Shown here piece by piece: positions 1-11,606 of a DNA stretch of 64,000 bases (its first letter is position 1; each line of letters starts with the position of its first letter). Where the stretch lies: the NCBI GenBank assembly GCA_902728285.1, contig CACVBU010000024.1, positions 377,580 through 441,579 of the forward strand, written 5' to 3'. The position numbers and the translations under genes are program-made. A model generated the notes under the pieces. That model saw nothing but the letters and a program-made list of their open reading frames with translations. It had not been told where the DNA came from and made no database searches. This DNA comes from Clytia hemisphaerica (taxonomy: Eukaryota > Cnidaria > Hydrozoa > Leptothecata > Clytiidae).

Positions 1-822
1 GATTTTATTTAGGGAAAAAAATCGTTTTCCATAATGTGGGATATTTTGTCGGGCCGCAAACTCAACATTTACCAATAGATGCTTACAACTACATAAACTT
101 CACAAACATCCGTAAGTCAGTTGATGAGTATTGCGAGTTTTTAGAAGGTGTCTCGTAAAAAGTACTGTGTTAGACCACTTCCACTTCAAATGTATTTGCC
201 GACTTTTCATATCCCTTTTCGATCACAAGTCATAGCCCTTTGAAATAGGTCTATTTCGACCCGTTTTTATCAATTTATCGCCTTTTTTTGGACATATTAA
301 GAGGGCTGTGGAGATGAAAAGTCATCCAGAAAAATCTGAATACACTTGTGAAACCAGCATTGTTCAAAGTTTCAAAAAAATGAAAAAACAAAATTTTTAG
401 TCAATTTTATAAAAAAACTTCATTTTAAATTTTCCAGTTTCGCGAGGCAGGAAAATTACGAATTCAATGTAAAAATCTTTTTCGCGAGCATATATATTGG
501 TAATTCTAGAATTGCTTTTTGTTTGGTAGAGAGTACACCGATCTAATATCGTTGGATCCGTGGTAATTCAGGTCGGATAGGGGGCCCCCAAAAAATAACG
601 CATAGGATAGCTAAACTTTCTCGTTTCCGGCAAAACTTACTTATTACCACTTTACAACGGTAAAAGACCAAGAGCTACGCATTTGTACGCAATAAATTTT
701 GTCGGTTTTTTTGTCAAAAAGATCCAAAAATACTTCAGGAATGTTTCCCGGGAATGAAGAAAGTTAAGATATCCTACGGTATGCTTGGGTATTTGACCAA
801 ATAAATTATCTCTTATTTTCAG
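1..822. other. non-coding; probable intron of the PA14 gene
   Basis: No exon, RNA gene or clear inverted repeat was recognised here. The stretch ends in a pyrimidine-rich tract and AG at 821-822, the acceptor of the first visible PA14 exon. It is therefore most likely the 3' part of an intron. Confidence 0.5.
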
Positions 823-3120
823 CTGGCGCTGTTAAAGCATCGGCTTGGACATTTAACCAAATAGATCTTGAAGCTGTTCGTACGTTAGGACCTCCACATT
901 TCCAAGGAAGATATGATAATTTCCAAAGCTATAACTTTGATGGTAGATGGAATGATTATTCAATGATGTTGCAGTCGTTCTTTGTGCCACCAACCAATGG
1001 ATTATACCAATTTATCTTGGTATCGGATGATAACGCCAAACTTTACATATCAAATGACCATCAAGAAAGTGGCAGATACGAGATCATTCATAATACTGAA
1101 TGGGGCCCCATTGATGACTATAGGTACGTTTGTTAACTATGACGTCATATTGCTCACTTTCTGCATCAATAACTCTTTTTCACTTGGTTTTTACCCTATG
1201 AGATAAACCCTTTTTGAAATCTTTTTCCGATCGATTTCCGATCCAACGATGCACCAAGGTATAATATGACCATATTTGTAAAGGTTGAAATTTCACCTTA
1301 GCTTGACCAGTCTGACGTCTGATGACGTCACAAAAATCTCAAAAAGGTCTGGAAACGAGAAAAGGGAGGGAATAGCCAGTAAAACTTTTCTGAATAATTT
1401 CATGTCATAAAACAAGTTCCAAAAGATTTTGGATTCTTCACACTAAGATTTCAAGTGGTCCAGCAACCTGACTATAAGGTTAACGGTTTAATACTAGGTT
1501 ATCTTAAAAAGTTTTTTCGACTTTATAAACCCGAGAGTGACTTCAAACTCGTATACAGTCGATAGCCGATTGGTAGTGTGAAGGTTTCGAACACAGACTT
1601 ACACTGCAATGGACTGTGTTCGAATCCCAAGCACCTTCAGGCAGGATGTTAAGGAATTATGGTAATAGACTCTCTACCTTAACTCATATATCATTTTCTC
1701 TCAACCCGGCCGATAATCGAAGTATCGTTTGACGTCAAATGAGCTTAGTAAAGCTCAAATTGCAGATGTAGAACGATAAACTCGGTAAACATCGTAAACA
1801 GTCCTTAGCTTTCTTTTTTGAAGACTCTGGGTACGAGATATTAGAGTGACGTGTATATACCTTCAAAATTACTAACTTAAGGCTATAACTCCTGACCACT
1901 TGATTTAAAGGGACAAGTTTGAGCTCATCCCGATTTAAAAGGGCACAAACAAGATGCCTAAGGAAAATGGAGGTTTTGGCACTTTTTCAGGAAAATTTAA
2001 AAAAGATGGGGGGGGGGGTCATTATAAAACGTTATTTGAGTGATTTTTGCAAAGTAATCCCGATACAATTAAGCACAAAAGAGTGTCTTTCAAATAGTAC
2101 CAGAACTATTGTCTAACTCTCAAGTTAAAAGCTTAAATGTCAGTTTGAAAATTTTTCACATTTTCAAAAAAAGTTTTGCCATATGCTGTATGGAAGGAAA
2201 CAGTGGATTTGAAATAGGAAATTATAAACGTTTGATTCCATTATGGCCGATTTTCTTTAAGTAATATAACCACTTAGGCAAAACCTTGAAATACCTCGAT
2301 CAAAAGGGCTGTGATATTCGTTCATCGATTTCTTTCTGTATCGGGGAAAATTTGACTGACGATACTCTCGAAGACCTTGAACGCACTTCCTCCGATACGA
2401 CTGTATGTAATTTTGCGGCAAAACATATTTTTGTAGGGTTCATACGATAGATTTATAAAGCCCGAAGGGGCTAGATGTCGTACGTTTGCTGAAAAGTGTG
2501 CCGTGGTTAGGTAGGAAATCCTACCTTGGTCACGTGACATTACAATAGAATTTCAGCGCTTGACTAATCAGGTCAAGCTTCTCGGATTTTCGAAAACAAT
2601 CCCCCCGCGGGGTGTAAGAACAGATCTGTAAAGCCCGAAGGGCTAGATTTGCGGCTTCTATCGAAAAGTGAAGCCTAGTTTTGGAAGGATTTCCTACCAA
2701 AATCACGTGACTAAAATATGCAATTTCACCGGTTTGAGAGATGTGAAATAGCGTTTGCCGCCTACTTTTTTTGATCTCGTGCTCCGAAAACAATTAAAAT
2801 GCTAGATCCTATCCATCGAAACGAAATTTAAAAAGTCAAATTTTTGCTTCACTTTTTTTTGCTGGAGAAAGCTTAAAGTTGCCTATCTAGCCCTTCGGGC
2901 TTTACAGATATCCGTGGGTGTAAGTAGGTGGTTTCTGAATTTCTTTTTCCATTCTAGCCATCGATCAAGTCAAATCGAACTGGTGGCTGGTAAAGAATAC
3001 TATTTGGAAATCATCGGTCACGACAATAGTAACGATGAATATTTTATTGCTGGTGTTATTCTACCAAGTGGTGAAGTGATCGTACCTATAACATATAAAT
3101 ATCTAAAGCCATATTGGTGA
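823..3120 (+). CDS. PA14-domain protein, C-terminal two exons (5' part outside window)
   Basis: Two exons join in frame: 823-1123 (acceptor AG 821-822, donor GT 1124) and 2958-3120 (acceptor AG 2956-2957, stop TGA 3118-3120). The first enters with two bases completing a codon, so earlier exons lie left of the window. About 153 residues are visible. They read as a PA14-type beta-sandwich: F-Q-G-R-Y and S-F-F-V-P-P strands, then G-L-Y-Q-F-I-L-V-S-D-D-N-A-K-L-Y, a conserved core with the paired Asp, and after the junction S-S-Q-I-E-L-V-A-G-K-E-Y-Y-L-E-I-I. PA14 domains bind glycans or sit in secreted and cell-surface proteins, including fibrocystin-like ones. That function is inferred from the family. 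The protein ends 25-30 residues after the domain with no membrane anchor, which suggests a secreted product. The full architecture and gene name cannot be known from this fragment. Confidence 0.82.
1556..1700 (+). repeat. tRNA-derived SINE (head)
   Basis: A tRNA-like pol III promoter lies in the PA14 intron. The A-box-like TAGCCGATTGGTAGTGTGAA is at 1563-1582 and the B-box-like TGTTCGAATCCC at 1617-1628, with spacing near that of a true tRNA. No complete cloverleaf or acceptor stem is evident, so this is a SINE or tRNA pseudogene, not a working tRNA. Confidence 0.5.
2451..2546 (+). repeat. partial copy of the 2624-2909 MITE
   Basis: This stretch begins AAAGCCCGAAGGGGCTAGAT and continues with sequence alignable to 2628-2740, including the bases around a shared CACGTGAC. 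It lacks a right inverted terminus and sits immediately before the complete element in the same orientation. Confidence 0.6.
2624..2909. mobile_element. MITE with ~24-bp terminal inverted repeats (AAGCCCGAAGGGCTAGAT type)
   Basis: The left end TCTGTAAAGCCCGAAGGGCT (from 2625) is exactly inverted at the right end (AGCCCTTCGGGCTTTACAGA, to 2909). The interior has no coding capacity. It lies in the PA14 intron just before the last exon. A diverged relative is seen at 10432-10665. Confidence 0.75.
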
Positions 3121-3738
3121 AGTAATGTCGACCCGTCTATCTGTGTCACCAACTTACGCCGACTTTTCCGACACAAAACGTTGTGTCAACGTTCATCTAA
3201 CATTTATGAACCTTAGCTCTAGACCTTTAGACGGTCGACTTTATGTCCTGTCTATCAAAATTGTTAGAGTAGTCAAAAAAGTGGGCAGAAATTTGACAGC
3301 TAAAGATTTTAATTGATGAAAAAGATTAAGTCATTATATTAACGTCTAAAGAGGGCAATATATTGAATTAAGATAACCAAATTTCTGCCCACATGATTAG
3401 GTTCGACAGAACGAAAAGTGGGCCGTCTAAACTAGGACTTATGAACATTAAATGGACATCACTGCGAAGAAAGATAATGGTCAAAAGAACAATAATGTGG
3501 AAAAGCCCACACATACTTTCTAACCATCTTATTTGAGAATAAAAGTATGTCCAGAAAGGTGGGAAGCGGAACAGATCCGAATCCGAAAAAAATATTTCAA
3601 AACTTCCACGTTGGAAAGATTATTAACGACTTTCTGGTTCAGAGTAAACTTAGCGTAGATTGCTGTGGTTTCTACGATATCCCTTTTCGTACAAACACGC
3701 ACAAAAGCTTCATTGATACTGACGAGGCTATTGAAATT
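3121..3738. other. 3' flank / 3' UTR of the PA14 gene
   Basis: Sequence follows the TGA of the PA14 gene directly. Short open frames here have no recognisable protein. It probably contributes the 3' UTR. Confidence 0.4.
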
Positions 3739-4026
3739 AAACACCCCTGTCTCACAGCCCCGGGGGAACTTTTTTCCTCAGTGGGTATAACAATTTCTAG
3801 TGAAATTCCAATGACAGTTGGGGATAGAAATTCTATTGTTATAAGGTTAAAAATTTCAGTGGGGATGGTTTTGGAGTGCCAATTTTAAACATTGAATTTC
3901 GAATTGGGATGAAATCAAAGTCTATTTCCCAGTGGGGCTAAAATTCAAGGTATTTTTCAACCAGGAACGAAATTTTAGCCAAATTTTGGGGCTGGGGTCT
4001 CAGCGGGTCTGTGACACAGGGGTGTA
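3739..4026. mobile_element. MITE, termini ACACCCCTGTNTCACAG
   Basis: The left end ACACCCCTGTCTCACAGCCC (about 3740) is inverted at the right end CTGTGACACAGGGGTGT (about 4008-4025). The interior alternates 'GGGG' patches with AT-rich DNA and is non-coding. Related pieces occur at 10107-10405, 37026-37262 and 42955-43085, so this is a dispersed family. Confidence 0.7.
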
Positions 4027-4099
4027 ATTGACATGGAACGTTAAGAACAAAGAACAAAATAACAATCGGATTAGCATTAAAACGATTAAATAATTCTAC

Positions 4100-4165
4100 G
4101 AGTAAAAGTAAATAATGAATATTTAGTGCTGATGAGAACCAACATCAAAATTTTACCGAGAACTT
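4100..4165 (+). repeat. direct repeat, copy 1 (partner 4673-4725)
   Basis: Both copies contain ATATTTAGTG and GAACCAACATCAAAATTTT in the same order. Copy 2 abuts the TTAAAGG end of the next MITE. Confidence 0.6.
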
Positions 4166-4406
4166 TTTTTATAAAATATCACATCATCCAGTATTATCCA
4201 ACCAGGATTATTCCCGGTAAGATAAAGTTGATATGACATTGGCAATCGTTATCCTAAAAAAGCTATAAATTTGTAATATCAGTGGGCGAAATTGATGGAC
4301 CCCTCAAAGTATTCGAAATTATGTTAAAGGTTGTTTTTTTATGTTGTGTTGTTTTGAAGTTTGTTTATAATATGTTTCAGAGTTACATTAAGGAGGATAA
4401 TTCGTT

Positions 4407-4414
4407 GTAAATAA
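4407..4414 (+). promoter_or_regulatory. candidate polyadenylation signal
   Basis: An AATAAA lies in the context GTAAATAAAGT about 1.3 kb after the PA14 stop codon. It is the first well-placed signal on this strand, but no cleavage-site evidence exists. Confidence 0.3.
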
Positions 4415-4445
4415 AGTATTTTATAAAGTAAAACATTTCATTTTA

Positions 4446-4545
4446 GTCGGCTTTTGGAAGAATCCCTAGTTTGATTCGCAAACCTCTATAGATATATCTC
4501 CTATAAGAAACTTTTTTCGGTAGAGGATGAGCAGAATCCTAAAGA
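4446..4545 (+). repeat. dispersed repeat, copy 1 (partner 10690-10795)
   Basis: This segment matches 10690-10795 along about 100 bases, sharing AAGAAACTTTTTTCG and AGAGGATGAGCAGAA. It is non-coding, and the family could not be assigned. Confidence 0.6.
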
Positions 4546-4726
4546 ATCACAAGACCCAGAAAGTTAAAAGTGTAAATTTGTTGAGTCTGTGTGAAAAAAT
4601 TAAGAATCGAGATAAGAATTGAGATGGAGACACCTCCATCATGGGGATGTCTGGAGACAGGTGCGGATCCTGGAGTAAAAACAATAAATATTTAGTGGTG
4701 ATAAGAACCAACATCAAAATTTTCTC

Positions 4727-5270
4727 TTAAAGGTTTTATTTTTACATAAGTGTTCCCGTTTCATATCAGAAATATGTTTCATATCAGGACAGTGTCTGCC
4801 TATTGTTATGTGTGCTGATATAAGCAAAATATGCTCCACATCCATGGCTGGAACCCCCTGGCCTGAGGGGGGTCTAGAAGGTCAAGCAGCAATTGGTAAC
4901 TGATTTTAGCCTGTGGCTAGGGGGGACTAACCATGTTAGGGGTCACCTAAATTTTTTCAGATGGACCTGGGGGCTAGATTCTATGTTTGGTGATTTTTTT
5001 CTGAACTTGTTTTTCTTTCATCATAAACTTCACTATAGAATGTCTTCTGTCTAAAAAAAGTGTGTTTCTGAGAAAACTGTGTGTGCGCTGAGCTATTCCT
5101 AAAAGTTTGACGTGTCATTGGCTTAGAGAACCAGGGGTTAACTAAATCTTAGGGGTCACCTGAATTCTTAAGGGGCACCTAAGACCTGCTGCCAAGCCAT
5201 GACATCCATGTCAATGCAATATTAAAAAGCTTGAATTGATATCACTCTTATTTAAAAACAGAACCTTTAA
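4727..5270. mobile_element. TTAAAGG MITE, copy 1 (with internal insertion)
   Basis: The termini TTAAAGGTTTTATTTTTAC (4727) and TTTAAAAACAGAACCTTTAA (to 5270) are inverted. The inner motif CAGGACAGTGTCTGCCTATT is shared with copies at 11375-11606, 25844-26079 and 62288-62447 (reverse). This copy is about 545 bp, versus about 235 bp for the others. The extra DNA, beginning near the run of C and G at 4850, looks like a later insertion. Confidence 0.8.
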
Positions 5271-5334
5271 CGGTTTTTCGTTTCCCGTCTACCGTATGAC
5301 ATCTATCAGTCCAAAATTGGAAGGAAAAAAAGGG

Positions 5335-5485
5335 ACGAGTTGGAGTTTTTACAAGCTCTTCTTTGATTTGATTGGTCGTCAACCTGTAATAAAACAGTTT
5401 TGTTACTTTTCTTTAAAGAACGGGTCATCTCTATTACCTTAAATGACCAATCAATGAAGTATCTTATAAAAACTTCAGCTCATCT
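5335..5485. mobile_element. short MITE, GAGTTTTTACAAG termini, copy 1
   Basis: The left end TTGGAGTTTTTACAAGCTCT is inverted at the right end near TATAAAAACTTCAGCTCATC. The interior matches 9850-10003 in the opposite orientation (shared ATGACCAATCAATGAAGTAT-like and GGTCATCTC tracts). Size is about 150 bp. Confidence 0.75.
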
Positions 5486-5734
5486 CGAAAAAAAAACAGG
5501 AAAACTGTACATAGAAATATGGACTGTATGGATATACATGTTTTTTTTATAAGAATAACTTCCATAAAAAGGGTGAGAATTTGGAGTTAGAACAATAGTC
5601 CTATTGTTTAGTGTTTAGAACAATAGAAAATGAGAATAATGCTTACCCTCAGCCAAAAAAAAAACTATTCTTATAAAATAAAGCGTATGACAGCACAATC
5701 CAGTCATAATTACGATGGCCCTGAGATGTCACTG

Positions 5735-5975
5735 TTTCGTCACAAAATTTCAGTGTTTTATCACAAAATTTTTAGTTTCATCACAATATTTTTAGTTTCG
5801 TCACATAAAATTTTTAGTTTCATCACAGAAGTTCTTAGTTTCGTCACAAAGTTTTTAGTTTGTCACATGAAATTTTTAGTTTCATCACAGAATTTCAGTG
5901 TTTCGTCACAACTTTCCAGGACTTTTCAGTGTTTCATTACGAAACTTTCAGTGTTTCATTATTAATATATTTCTT
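5735..5975 (+). repeat. minisatellite array, TTTTAGTTTCATCACA unit
   Basis: About 10 degenerate units of 20-25 bp alternate TTTAGTTTC and CAGTGTTTC with (A/G)TCACAAA. The array is inverted relative to 7120-7350. Confidence 0.75.
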
Positions 5976-6600
5976 TATGAAACTAAAAATAAATTTTTCT
6001 TTCTTGCTTTTAATACAGGCATGAAGGATCCATATTTCAAAAGACGATATTTTTGCCACCAGTGATTAAGGGTGTTGATGAAAACGTGATTAGTATTTTC
6101 CCACTTCTTCGATACTCATTTCTTGAGATATTGAAAAATATTTCAGGCCTCCTTTTCAAAACGCAGTTACCAAGATAAGTCAAAATCCCATGGTACATGG
6201 TTTTGAGCTTTTCGACTCGATTTTCAAATTTATAATTCTCTTAATCTGATGCAAACGAATTTATTCGTTCTCTTAGGTGTAGTAGTGTCCACCACCCTTT
6301 TCTTGTTTGAATTATTTTTTATAAAGTGTTCAAAATTAAAAAATTTACTTAAGAGAAAGATTTCATGCAGCTAATTTAGAAAGCCTCCTTGCTATAGCCT
6401 AATATTCCCTACTTCAATGACAGAAAATTTTGCGTCTAGAAAATTTTGCGAATGACCCCTTAATTCGCGAAATTAAATGGCGAGAAAAAATTCTTTTGGC
6501 TGACCAGAGAGATGTGCTGATTCCTGAAAACTAATTCCTTTGAAAAACGAGCTTCTCAGTTTTCTTTGTATTTCTTTTTCGCAAAATAATATGAAAACAG

Positions 6601-7050
6601 GATCTTGCCGGGGGCACTCGATTTCGAAACGACGGTATGTGCCGCGCAAAATTTGCTTTTCAAAATCGTACCCTTACAGTGCAGCTCAATATGCCTGAAA
6701 AGGTACCCTTTCAGTGCATTTTATCTTGATTTACCCAACCCTTATAGTGCACTATATTTCTCAGCTGTAAATCCGCGTGAAAGAATTAGCTTGGGAAATT
6801 TTCTGTTTCAAAGAAAAACCGGGAAAATTATTCTTGTCAGCTGTAATTATCAGACAATAGAAACTTTTTCAAACAAACGAGAAGTATAAACCTTTCTTTT
6901 TAACAATTATTTTGATTTAAAATTGCAGTGCAATCTCACAGAAACACACCCTTTCAGTGCATTTTGGGATGCTGAAAAACCCCACCCTTAAGCACGGCAC
7001 ATGACGAAGGCCAGATCATATGAGTGCCCCATCCCCCCCCCCCCCGGGAT
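6601..7050. mobile_element. nested element with CCCTTTCAGTGCATTTT motifs
   Basis: The ends GGATCTTGCCGGGGGCACTC (6600) and the region GAGTGCCCC...GGGATCTTGC (7021-7053) are roughly inverted. Four imperfect copies of ACCCTTNCAGTGCA lie at about 6669, 6705, 6739 and 6950. The open frame across this stretch resembles no known protein. Confidence 0.45.
7028..7046. repeat. poly-C tract
   Basis: An uninterrupted run of C lies at the right end of the nested element. Its length is likely to be uncertain in any assembly. Confidence 0.8.
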
Positions 7051-7119
7051 CTTGCGCCTGCTGATCAAATTTTCGCCTGATCCTACCGCCACAAGAAAAA
7101 AAGTTTTTTTTAGTTTCAT

Positions 7120-7350
7120 AAAAAAATATATTAATAATGAAACACTGAAAAGTCCTGTAAATTTGTGACGAAACACTGAAAATCTGTGATGAAACACTGA
7201 AAAATTGTGATGAAACTAAAAGTTTTTGTGATGAAACTAAAAATTTTTGTGATGAAACTAAAAATTTTTGTGATGAAACTAAGGATTTTTGTGACGAAAC
7301 TAAAAATTTTGTGATGAAACTAAGAATTTTTGTTATGAAACTAAAAAATT
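7120..7350 (-). repeat. minisatellite array, inverted partner of 5735-5975
   Basis: About 10 units of GATGAAACTAAAAATTTTTGT and GATGAAACACTGAAAA type form the reverse complement of the 5.7-kb array. The pair could fold into a long stem. Confidence 0.75.
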
Positions 7351-8099
7351 CTTTGATGAAACCATGGAGGTATAAAGAAAGACAGGAGAAGTATGCTATT
7401 GTAACCAAGCTCGCCCTACGATTAAAAAAGTTACGATGTATGCATGCTCATAATCTCATATATCGTGCATTTTTAATGAGCTCTTTTATCCATAGGTTAA
7501 ATCTTATTGGCTCATTTAAGCTTTAGAAATTAGATGAGACGAGATTCATTGTTTCTGACATCAGTGTAAGAAAATATTTGGACTAAAAAAAGGCCTGTAA
7601 ACTTGGCAATCCTTCATCAAATGATAAGATTTTTCGATCAATGTTTTCTTTCAGGTGAACTCTATTGCTTGATACTTTCCTCCAAAATTCTCCAGCGACT
7701 TTATGTCTACAAATTGAGTCTGAAATCGTGTGTGCTTATAAAGAACTTTTCATTTTCTGGCTTGAGAAAATATCTTTTCAAAACAAAATTGAACGGATAG
7801 CGAAATGGAACATAAATTTGTTTCGTGGACGAAGTTTTATCTAATTTTCGTATATTAAAAGGCTAGAATCTTCAATACTGATTATTAGAATGTTCAGAGC
7901 AAACTTGAGTTCTACTAAAAAGTCTTATTTCATCGGGCGAGCTTAGAATTTCTTTTGATACATTTTATAAAAGAAATCAAAAGACTTTAACGACCTATTA
8001 CCGACACATTCAACTCCTGTTTTCTTTATACCTCTATGATGAAACTAAGAATTTTTGTGACAAAACAGTGACATCTCCGGGCCACCGTACATAATCAAA

Positions 8100-9849
8100 G
8101 AATGATTTGACCACTCATGGATGCTTCAGTATAATCATGGAATTATTATAGACACTGGAAAAACAATGAGCTGATTTTTGCCAATTTCTCATGTACAAGC
8201 CTTGTCCGCAGTAATGACATTATTGTTCACCCTCCTTCCACCATTAAATGATTTTCCGTATTATTTTAATTGCATTTCTCATCAAAATACACTTATCCAA
8301 TTCCCAAATGAGACTTTAAGTTCTCCTCCGAGATTCAAACTCGTCTAGGTAATTAATAATTATACGTCGTTCTGACGTTTAAAATTTCGAGAAAGATGGA
8401 AAAACATGTTATGTATAAGAAATTGAATATTGACACCAGAAATTTTTAAACTTCAACCTCAAAAAGTCCACCGTGCCACCACGTGCCACCAAAAGATTTT
8501 CATACCACGGTGGAGCTATGAGACTCACATCTAATATATGTCAATCTCAGCTCTTCTCGGAGAAATATTGGAAAGATATTCCCAATTCAAAATTTCGTGT
8601 CATTATAAGCATTTTGTTCGATTTTACTCATCTGATGATTTTTTTCTCACACCAGATTTCATAAATGTATCCGTTTGGTATTCTAGCATTTATTTTCAAA
8701 CTTTTGGCCAGCAAAAGTACGAATAGAAAAAGTTAGAAAACTTTTTAGAAATTAGAGTATTAATCATTTTTCAAAATCAGAGGCCTTCGAGCCGCCATGA
8801 CAGTTGTCCTTTGCGGACAAAGCTAGAACATCAATTGTTTTCTGAAACAATAGAAAGACAATACTTTTCTCTCCACCGTTTCATTTGATGTTTATCCAGA
8901 GTCTCTATAATAAATCCATGGTATAATACACCTTTTCAACCGTAGCCGCCAATTGCCGCGCGGGCATTTTTTGTCCATTTTACCACCCTAAAACCGTCCC
9001 AATATTTTTTCGCGCCTAAAGACAATAGAAAAAAGTGTAAAATAAGGATTGGGTCGAGTTTAGGGTGATAAATCAAATAATAAAGTCGCACGCGTCTGAC
9101 GCGCGACTACGATCGAAAATAAAGGTATATTCACAGCGACATTCTAGTAAGCTTAACTTAATCGAGGCTGGCCTAAAATTAATTTCTAAAGATTGTGGAA
9201 GGAGTTCATACTGTTACATATTCCTACGAGTTTTATAATTTGAAGAAAAATATAATTTCACTAAATCGTGACACATACTGGCATTCCCAAATAGGGTTAA
9301 TTCAACTTAAACAACCCTTTTTTTAATTAGGAATTAAAATAAAATCATTAGAAGGTTGGACCTCTCATTTAACACCCCGAGTGAGTTTAGCGTGAGCTTG
9401 TCCTGAGAACCCTTGAGGAAAATCAAACTTAATGATATCCTAAGGAATTCAAGACCATGAAATAATTAGGGGAAATCATTTTTAAGGTTACCTAATGTTT
9501 TAAATATTGTTTTTTAAATCCTCCCCTGCCGAGATTAAAAACAGTTATAAATAAGAACAAAATTTTAATCGTTATCCGCAGTTTGAAAAACGGAAAAACG
9601 TAATGAAGAAAGAAAAGGAGCATATCTTTGAAGTATTTCATTTTCATTTTGTTATCTTTTCCCCGGAAAAATCCCACCTATTTTCCGTCTGAATGAGGAA
9701 ATTTTGAGAAGGTTTGTGTAATCCGGAGTAGAAAAGTTCAATAAGTACGCGATATTTGATAACATAGTTTTTCATAAAAGACAAAGGTAGCGAAGAGTGA
9801 CTTCACTTACAAAATCTACTTAAATCTCATCTAATGGGGATGAAATATT
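8100..9849. other. intergenic, no gene seen
   Basis: No exon or RNA gene was recognised. A GC-richer patch at about 8940-9115 carries several CGCG words, but no paired terminus was found. Confidence 0.4.
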
Positions 9850-10003
9850 GGGATGAGCTGGAGTTTTTACAAGATACTTCACTAATTGGTCATTTGAAGT
9901 GATAGAGATGACGCGTTCTTTAGAAAAAGTAACAAATTTGTTTTATTACTGGTTAACAACCAACCAAATCAAATAAGAGCTTGTAAAAACTCCAGCTTGT
10001 CCC
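9850..10003. mobile_element. short MITE, GAGTTTTTACAAG termini, copy 2
   Basis: The left end GAGCTGGAGTTTTTACAAG is inverted at the right end CTTGTAAAAACTCCAGCTTG. It is about 150 bp and its interior matches 5335-5485 in reverse. The short loop makes it a strong hairpin. Confidence 0.8.
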
Positions 10004-10106
10004 TAGGGTATTTTCATTACGGGACGTGTGTTCTAGTTGGTGTGTGACTCATGGTGTTCTTCTGTTTTATGACGTCATAAATTCTTTTGTCTTTGTTTTA
10101 TTTTCA

Positions 10107-10405
10107 AATGCACCGGATACGGTAGGACACCCCCTTCTCGCAGACCCGGTAGGATTTTTCCAGCCGGTGGGGATAAAAATAATGAACTGAAAATCATTGG
10201 AGATTGATATTCTTACATTTTTCATGGCTGGGGATTTCAATTTTTTTGTTTTAAAATCAGAAAATTCAACGGGCATGAGAAAAATAGCAAATATTTTGTA
10301 GTGAGGATTGGTTTACTTGATAATTTTCAGTGGGGACAAAAACTGGAGAATAATTTTCTACCGGGGATGATATTTTGGCCAATTTGTCTGTGAGAAGTGG
10401 GTGTG
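10107..10405. mobile_element. MITE related to 3739-4026
   Basis: The left end ACACCCCCTTCTCGCAGACC and the right end CTGTGAGAAGTGGGTGT are inverted. The interior shares GGATTTTT, GGGGATAAAAATAATGAA and TTCATGGCTGGGGATT with 37026-37262. Confidence 0.7.
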
Positions 10406-10431
10406 GTAGGTACTGCAGTCCATTTATTTCA

Positions 10432-10665
10432 AAGCCTCAAGGGGCTATACTTTAAACTTTTGGTTGGGGAATGAAGCCACTTATTCCCCATCCAAAACAC
10501 GTAACCCGCCTGGTTTTTACACAAATGCTAGATTGAAAGTAAAATCCATTGGCAGATTTTGAAAAGTATGAAAACAAAGAAAGAGCTAGACCCAATCAGC
10601 CATTCTAAATACGGTGCAAATCTTGAGAAAGGATACATTCTTCTCTAGCCCCTTTAAACTCAATA
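10432..10665. mobile_element. probable MITE related to 2624-2909
   Basis: The left end resembles AAAGCCTCAAGGGGCTA and the right end TCTAGCCCCTTTAA, a loose inverted pair of the CCCGAAGGGCTAGA type. The interior has the same order of landmarks (gaagcc, a CACGT core) as the 2.6-kb element. Confidence 0.4.
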
Positions 10666-10689
10666 CGCCAGTCCCCAGATATTTTCAGA

Positions 10690-10795
10690 ATATCTTACAA
10701 ATTGCTAGTCTGAATCGCAGACCTTTATAGATATACTTCCTAAATAAGAAACTTTTTTCGCAAGAGGATGAGCAGAAGCCTAACAAATTGATCAC
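10690..10795 (+). repeat. dispersed repeat, copy 2 (partner 4446-4545)
   Basis: The segment aligns to 4446-4545 in direct orientation, sharing AAGAAACTTTTTTCG and GAGGATGAGCAGAA. In both places it lies a few hundred bases before a TTAAAGG MITE. Confidence 0.6.
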
Positions 10796-11374
10796 TTCGT
10801 CCGTAAAATTGCTTTATTTTTCGTATTCTTTTCATTCGCCGTACTGAACCTGATTTCGAAATCTTCCTTTCCTGATTTTAAAGTCTATTTCAAATTAGCT
10901 GGCGAGTACGAAACCGCTAACTAATTCAAATTCTATCAAAAGTTATTGAGGTTTGAAAAAACACTATCAGCTAATTTCAAATAGACTATAGGAAAGTTGA
11001 AGCCATACGTTGAGCTTTAGGAACAGATTTTCTGAGAAATTGAAGGAAATATTTAATGCTTTCCCAAGAAGGTAGTTTCATCATCACTTAGATATTTGCA
11101 ATAGATGTCGTAAAAAGGAAAAGTATTCCGGTTATATTCAAACCACCCTTTAAAGGGCCGTAAAAGTACTGACGAAATTTGTAAACAAACCGTATGCAGC
11201 GGGATACAAAATAAAAACAAATGTCATATGTCAAAATAAAAAATAAAAACAAATATGGCTGATTTTGATTGTTTCAATTGTTTTACAATTTTGTTTTGGA
11301 CACGTGATTTTAATTGTTCTCTTTAATGACACGTGGTTCGCGCAATGTTTACATTTTACTACTTTTATGTCCCT

Positions 11375-11606
11375 TTAAAGGTTTTATTTTTACGTAAGTG
11401 TTCCCGTTTCATATCAGACACATATTTCATATCAGGACAGTGTCTGCCTATTGTTATATTATGCTTATATAAGCATAATAATATATAAGCATTTTTCTGA
11501 CCAATCTTGCTTCACATTCGTGTCAATTCCATGTGAAGAAACTTGTGAATTAAAATTGATGAGTAAGCAAATTATATCACTCTTATTTAAAAACAAAAAC
11601 CTTTGA
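11375..11606. mobile_element. TTAAAGG MITE, copy 2
   Basis: The ends TTAAAGGTTTTATTTTTACG and TTTAAAAACAAAAACCTTTG form inverted termini. The core CAGGACAGTGTCTGCCTATT and the segment ATTGATGAGTAAGCAAA match the other copies. Confidence 0.85.

Larger units (their letters stand above)
5700..8097. mobile_element. composite fold-back element with inverted minisatellite arms
   Basis: The outer ends match in inverted orientation: about 5703-5735 (GGCCCTGAGATGTCACTGTT) against 8062-8093 (AACAGTGACATCTCCGGGCC). Inside lie two inverted arrays of a short unit, TTTTAGTTTCATCACA and its complement, at 5735-5975 and 7120-7350. A second inverted pair carries GAGGTATAAAGAAA near 7365-7385 and its complement near 8020-8040. 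No transposase is visible. A further element (6601-7050) is inserted in the middle. Confidence 0.65.

Noticed and set aside
1563-1630. Functional tRNA gene
   Set aside because: A- and B-boxes are visible but acceptor and anticodon stems do not close, so a SINE head or pseudo-tRNA is the better call. The same applies to 18371-18480, 28751-28822 and 31516-31588.
3125-3316. 63-codon open frame just after the PA14 stop
   Set aside because: No acceptor, no recognised domain, and it starts 4 bp after the stop codon of a finished gene; most likely 3' UTR.
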